Shown here: piece after piece, positions 37,495-42,500 of the stretch
Position numbering within the stretch: the stretch's first letter is position 1
Layout: each line of letters opens with the position of its first letter
Source: Cryptomeria japonica
Lineage: Eukaryota > Streptophyta > Pinopsida > Cupressales > Cupressaceae
NCBI RefSeq assembly: GCF_030272615.1
Contig: NC_081406.1
Span: 142,756,041-142,798,540 of the forward strand
Length of the DNA: 42,500 nucleotides
Direction of reading: 5' to 3'
The notes under the pieces: generated by a model
What the model was told of the DNA's origin: nothing
Database searches by the model: none
The model's input: the letters and a program-made list of their open reading frames with translations, nothing else
Program-made: the position numbers and the translations under genes

Positions 37495-39783
37495 GAGCAC
37501 CCTCACGCTCGCAATGATCAAATTTTGTTCATCGTGTACACAAACCGACATTGTGAGTGCATCTGGGTGGGAAGATTTACACTAGGCATGCCCCTGTGGT
37601 TCATCCCAAAGAGCCAGAACTTCGAGAGTCATACCATACCAGTGTGATCTCTCAAGTGCCCTAAGTCCAAAAAATTGTCAAAATTTGACAGACTGTTTCT
37701 TCAAATCCAGGACACATATGGTCGATCCGCTTGAACTCATGTGGTCACATGACACTCCTCTACAATGGCCTATCTTAGTTTTTGACGAATCGGAGCTATT
37801 TTCAATTGGTAGCATTTTTTTGTCTGCTGCAAAAACCGTCAGTTGCATGCAATGCAAAGTTGCTAGATTGGCTATAATTGATTCGGTTTGTCATGTGCAC
37901 AAACCAACATTGTGAGCACATCTAGGTGGGTAGGTTTACGCTAGCATGCCCCTGTCATGCATCCCAAAGCATCAAAATGTCGAGAGTCATATCATACCGG
38001 TGCAATCTCTGAAGCACCCCGAGTCCAAAAAAATGTCAAAATTTGATGGATTGTTTCTTCAAATCTAGGACACATAAGGTTGATCCATTTGAACCCGTGG
38101 GGTCACGTGATGATCCTCTAAAATGGCTATCTCAGTTTTTGATGAGTCGGAGCCATTTTCGATTGGTAGCATTTTTTCGCTTGTTGCAAAAACTGTCAAT
38201 TGCATGCAATGCAAAGTTGTCAGATTGGCTAGAATTGATTCGGTTCGTCGTGTGCACAAATCGACCTCGCAAGCGCATCTAGGTGGGTAGGTTTACACTA
38301 GGCATGCCCCTGTTGTGCATCCTAAAGCATCGGAATGTTGAGAGTCATACCATACCGGTGTGATCTCTCAAGTGCCTTGAGTCCACAAAATTGTCCAAAT
38401 TTGATGGACTGTTTCTTCAAATCCAGGACACATAAGGTCAATCTGTTTGAACCCGCGAGGTCGCGTGAGGCTCCTTTATAATGGTCTATCTTAGTTTTTG
38501 ACTAGTCAAAGCCATTTTTCGATTGGTAGCATTTTTTTGCCTGCTACAAAAACCATCAATTGCATGCAATGCAAAGTTGCCAGATTGGCTAGAATTGATT
38601 TGGTTCGTCATGTGTACAAACCAACGTCGCGAGCGTGTTTGGGTGGGTAGGTTTACACTAGGCATGCCCCTGTCGTGCATCCCAAATCGTTAGAATGTTG
38701 AGAGTCATATTGTACTGGTGCGATCTCTTAAGTGCCATGAGTCCAAAAAAATGTCAAAATTTGACAGATTGTTTCTTCAAATATAGAGCACATATGGTTG
38801 ATCTGTTTGAACCCATGAGGTTGCATGAGGCTCCTCTATAATGGTTTGTCTCAGTTTTTGATGAGTTGGAGCCATTTTTGATTGGTAGCATTTTTTCGCC
38901 TACTACAAAAACCGTCAGTTGCATGCTATGCAAAGTTGCCAGATTGGCTAGAATTGATTCAGTTCATCGTGTGCACAAATCGGCATTGCGAGTGTGTCTA
39001 GGTGGGCAAGTTTACATTAGGCATTCCCTTGTCGTGCATCCCAAAGCGTTGGAACGTCGAGAGTCATACCGTACTGGTGCGATCTCTCAAGTGCCTTGAG
39101 TCCAAAAAATTGTTAAAATTTGACGGACTGTTTCTTAAAATCCAGGACACATATGGTAGATCCGTTTGAACCCATGGGGTCATGTGAGGCTCATCTACAA
39201 TGGACTATCTCATTTTTTGACGAGTCGGGGCCATTTTCAATTGGTAGCATTTTTTTGCTTGCTCCAAAAACCATTAGTTGCATGCAATGCAAAGTTGCCA
39301 GATTGGCTAGAATTGATTCGGTTCGTCATGTGCACAAATTGAAATCGCGAGTGCATCTAGGTGGGTAGGTTTATGCTAGGAATGCCCTGTCATGCATCCG
39401 AAAGTGCCAGAATGTTGAGAGTCATATTGTATCAGGGTGATCTCTCAAGTGTCATGAGTCCAAAAAATTGTCAAAATTTGACGGACTATTTGTTTCAATC
39501 TAGGACACATATGGTTGATCCATTTGAACCCGTGGGGTCACGTGAGGCTCCTCTACAATGTCCTCTCTAGGTTTTTGATGACTCGAAGCCATTTTTTTGC
39601 CTGCTGCAAAAATCATCAGTTGCATGCAATGCAAAGTTGCCAGATTGGCTAGAATTGATTCGGTTGGTCATGTGCACAAACCGACGTCACAATCATGTCC
39701 AGGTGGGTAGTTTTACAATAGGCATGCCCCTGTCATGCATCCCAAAGCACCGAAATGTCGAGTGTCATACCCTACTGACGCAA
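37495..39783 (+). repeat. Satellite array, ~359-bp unit, about 6.4 copies
   Basis: The landmark ATTGGCTAGAATTGATTCGG occurs at 37867, 38224, 38584, 38943, 39302 and 39644 (spacings 357, 360, 359, 359, 342). A degenerate first unit starts near 37495. Each unit also holds GGCATGCCCCTGTC(G/A)TGCAT, TCGAGAGTCATAC, GGACTGTTTCTTCAAATCCAGG-like and AGTTGCATGCAATGCAAAGT phrases. Differences between units are mostly C/T and G/A at CpG sites. A frame reading MTDCFFKSRTHMVDP or a variant opens in several units, but it is not kept open through the array. Confidence 0.93.
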
Positions 39784-40400
39784 TGTAGAAGTTGCTTGAC
39801 AACTTTTTTGACAACAATGATAATTTTTGCTCAAATTGTATCTAGTCTCAATCTATGACCCCTGTGACCCGATAATGACTCAAATAATTCTCCATGATTA
39901 TACAAGAATCAAGAATTCTCATGATTGACTAGGGGCACATCACATATACTCAAAACATAGTCACAAAACATTGACACACAAAATAGTCACAAAACATTGT
40001 CACATATTATTCAAAAATTTGCCTCTAAATATGGTCAAATAAGCTCTTGGCTATTTGATTATAAAAAAAAATGTCTTTCAAATCATCTCATGGGATTTTA
40101 TACAAAATTTGGCATTACAGTATGTGCGATTCAACTCATCGCCATTTTAATATACAAATCATCTCATGGGCTTTTATACAAAATTTAGCATTACAATATG
40201 TGTGATTCAGCTCATTGCCATTTTAATATACAAAATTTGGCATGTACATATGTACAAATCAGCTCATTTCCATTTAAATATACAAAATTATGCCCCTAAA
40301 CATGTAAAAATCAGCTCATGGGCATTTATATATACAAAAAATGAATATAGAACAATTCGTCGATGATTTATAAAAAAATCTCAAAATCATTCTACTTTGA
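39784..40400. other. Spacer with short tandem repeats
   Basis: AATCATCTCATGGG(A/C)TTTTAT starts at 40081 and 40157 (76-bp unit), with decayed copies containing ATCAGCTCAT and ATATACAAAATT to about 40335. ACAAAATAGTCACAAAACATTG phrases repeat near 39955. No gene. Confidence 0.7.
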
Positions 40401-40409
40401 ACCATAGAA

Positions 40410-42500
40410 TCAATCAAGTGAGCCTTCAGGATCGGCTCTAACCCGTATTATGTCAATTATTGCCTCGTGGTCAGATTCACGAACTTTCCATAAAATCTTG
40501 TTATGAGGTCTACCACGATACTTCATCAAATGAATATTTTTTGCAACAACAAGGTTAGAGAAATGAAGAATATGTCTATGTTTCAAATTCCTCAAACAAC
40601 CAAACATCGGAATTCTTGATAGGGTATCTCCGAAGCCATGTTCCTATCACGACAATAGACCGTATTGGGTACTCAATACTCTCTTCGTCAATGATTGTGG
40701 TTGTCAATTTTCTTTTAGGCTCAACACAACGATACAAATAGTAATATGTTCCTTCTTCATTGCTCTCTTCTGCAACAACTGCATACACATGACCTGCATT
40801 TTATAAAGTGTTAATTAATACCAAAAATAAAGTATGATGTACAACAAAATGAACCAAAAAGAATACTTGCAAAAAACTTAACTCAAAAAATCACCTGAAT
40901 CCACTAGGTCGGATACATGGTCAAAATCCATTGATGTCTCCATCTGGCTCAATTGTAGTGCTTTGGGAATTTGATATGAATCAATGGGAGCCAACGGCCT
41001 ACAAGATTATTTGTCAACCCACTCTTGTGATTCACATTCTTCCCACAAACAATACATGCATGAAGAGCAAAAACATACCATCCGTCTCGTATAAATTACC
41101 AATGAACTTGAATTTGAACTCATAAATGAGTGCATGTCACTCGATCCTACAATTGTACAACAATCTAGATAGTTTTCAATGTTAGATTCAATGATCAACC
41201 AAAAATATCTATGAACCATTGACGTACCTGGATTACCTGGACCCATCGTAGACTTACACCATCACACAATTGTTTCTGCATCTATCAACTCAACACCACC
41301 TTCGTACTTCAATTCTTCCCTAGCTAGGGCTCTTTTCACACATGCTCTTGCACCATCGTGCTCTCCCTTACCATGTCCAGCCTCAGTGAAATTCTAAAAA
41401 TGTTGTACACCACTTTTCATATGCATCCTTGCATTCTTGAATTGTGTGGTGCAATTATATGACCATATTAAGTATCGGTTGTATCATATGTTCCTTTCCC
41501 TTAAACTATCATAGAAAAATTTAAAGCATCCTTGTACAAACTCCGATGAATGAGTACGATCATCACTTGAGTAGAAGTGATACTCTCTTACAACCTTTCT
41601 ATCCTCCTCTATGCTATCATTTGCATGCATGAATGCTATGTGTACAAAAATAGAAACTTGTTTAGAGTGATAATACATGGATTGCACTTCATTTTGAGGT
41701 TGTAGTGTATAATTTTCAGCGAAATCAACGATAGAGACAATGGTGCCAAGAGGAAATGTGTCCTTACATAACTTGAATTTCTCATCTAACCATCGAGCTC
41801 TATGTGTATGCATTATGTACTCATAAACTAGTTTCTCTTGAAACATTTTCATAAATTGAGCTACACATATATCATTTTTCACTAGCTCACATCTCTTCAA
41901 ATCTTTTCCATCTTTAACTCCATATGTGACTGTCTTGTATTTTCTGAAAGAAACTAGTTTCGTACAGATTTCATGTGTCCTCTCCAAATGTACGCATCTT
42001 GGTAAACGTTGCAAACCACCACATATAGCACAAGAACCTTCCACACAAGGCATCTTATAATAAATGCAACCATCATGTCTATTACATAGCACACTTGAAA
42101 TAAATTCTCTTACCGACTTAGGAGGTGCTTGTATATTACATTCCTGCAAAACATTGTTAGTGTGCAAAGTAGAACAAATATGATGAAAAATATCATAATG
42201 CATGGAAAATTCAATATGCATCTTACAACAACACGTGGTGCGTACATGATTAATCTTAATATAAAAAGTTTTTGCCATTTCAAAAAATCTTTGACAAATT
42301 CTTATTTGAGGAAACTTTTGAAGAAATCTTTCATAAAATTTAGTTTGTCATATCCAAATAGTGTTTGACATGTGGCTCACGATTTGTAGACCCAATTCGC
42401 CTTCTAACAACATCTCTTTGGTTGGGCGAAACTCTTGTGTTGTCATGCCAAATTTTTTCAATTAATGTTTTTAGTGCGTCAACAACAACCTTGTCTTTGC
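40410..42500 (-). pseudogene. DDE-type transposase-like gene with DFAENY and AGHGKGEHDGA motifs, decayed and cut by the window edge
   Basis: From the right edge the minus strand reads VVVDALKTLIEKIW and VSPNQRDVVRRRI, then shifts frame near 42350. The long frame 42278-41484 holds Cys clusters (TTCCCKMH; CVEGSCAICGG), the motif IVDFAENY (Asp at codon 185, likely first catalytic acid), NEVQSMYYHSKQVSIFVHI, and YHFYSSDD. In the same frame, past a TGA at 41486-41484, come IWSYNCTTQFKNAR, a TAG at 41396-41394, and NFTEAGHGKGEHDGARACVK (probable catalytic Glu). Next are a TGA at 41264-41262, then GNPGTSMVHRYFWLI and SSDMHSF, and a TAA at 41009-41007. A clean GT..AG intron (40894-40794) leads to HVYAVVAEESNEEGTYYYLY. 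One more shift near 40605 precedes the end RVRADPEGSLD at 40410. Related proteins in plants and animals have Asp where SYNC has Tyr. Four stops and two shifts make it inactive. The superfamily name is uncertain. Confidence 0.75.

Larger units (their letters stand above)
33968..42500. mobile_element. Large decayed DNA transposon, right end outside the window
   Basis: Components in order: an end motif, GTGCACAAAGATGGTGG with AAGTGGACACC (33968-34001), found inverted at 2419-2435; 29-bp subterminal repeats (34123-34210); a spliced plus-strand gene of unknown function (34362-36986); a ~359-bp satellite array (37495-39783); short repeats; and a minus-strand DDE transposase pseudogene (40410-42500). 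Convergent accessory gene plus transposase, with subterminal repeats, is the layout of large plant DNA transposons. That all parts belong to one element is inferred from adjacency, and the true left edge and any target duplication are not established. Confidence 0.5.

Noticed and set aside
37685-39570. Recurring plus-strand frames of 61-82 codons beginning MTDCFFKSRTH or variants
   Set aside because: They recur because the DNA is a ~359-bp satellite; they are not in one phase and are broken in several units.

Overview
The window looks like nuclear DNA of a gymnosperm, most likely a conifer. One large host gene with conifer TPS-d architecture sits in AT-rich DNA full of microsatellites, old LTR retrotransposons and a decayed DNA transposon. 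A cupressophyte (Cupressaceae/Taxaceae-type) origin is a guess from the terpene synthase and is not proven. There are no operons or prokaryotic signals.

Layout. 1-1500: GA-rich minisatellites, a field of short GGGGTCAT/ATGACCCC motifs, and AT repeats. 1498-2436: AT-rich DNA sharing short segments with the end of the transposon at 33.97 kb. 2939-3063: a short tRNA-derived SINE-like insertion flanked by a perfect 12-bp direct repeat. 3114-8535 (minus): a complete 10-exon terpene synthase of 620 residues with transit peptide, RR(x8)W and DDIYD; its intron 8 holds about 1 kb of TG/TA/CA microsatellite. 8.7-15.0 kb: intergenic DNA with small diverged duplications. 15.0-18.5 kb (minus): a truncated Ty1/copia element (LTR, PBS, gag, integrase, then a break just before reverse transcriptase). 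18569-26419 (plus): a 7.85-kb LTR element with copia-type PBS and gag but no visible pol, flanked by a near-perfect target duplication. 26.4-28.0 kb: non-coding, with a diverged ~140-bp duplication. 28.1-30.2 kb (minus): a decayed protein-coding region of unknown family. 30.7-33.3 kb (minus): a third copia-type remnant (LTR, PBS, coiled coil, five CCHC knuckles). 33.97 kb to the right edge: one large decayed DNA transposon, with an inverted end motif, 29-bp subterminal repeats, a multi-exon gene of unknown function (plus), a ~359-bp satellite array, and a convergent DDE-type transposase pseudogene (minus) running off the window.

Only the terpene synthase appears intact. It should make a plastid-targeted protein that turns a prenyl diphosphate (by family, geranyl diphosphate) into one or more monoterpenes. 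Everything else is mobile DNA in various stages of decay. The most novel candidate is the two-gene transposon at the right: its transposase carries a DFAENY ... NFTEAGHGKGEHDGA signature, and its partner gene is unrecognised.
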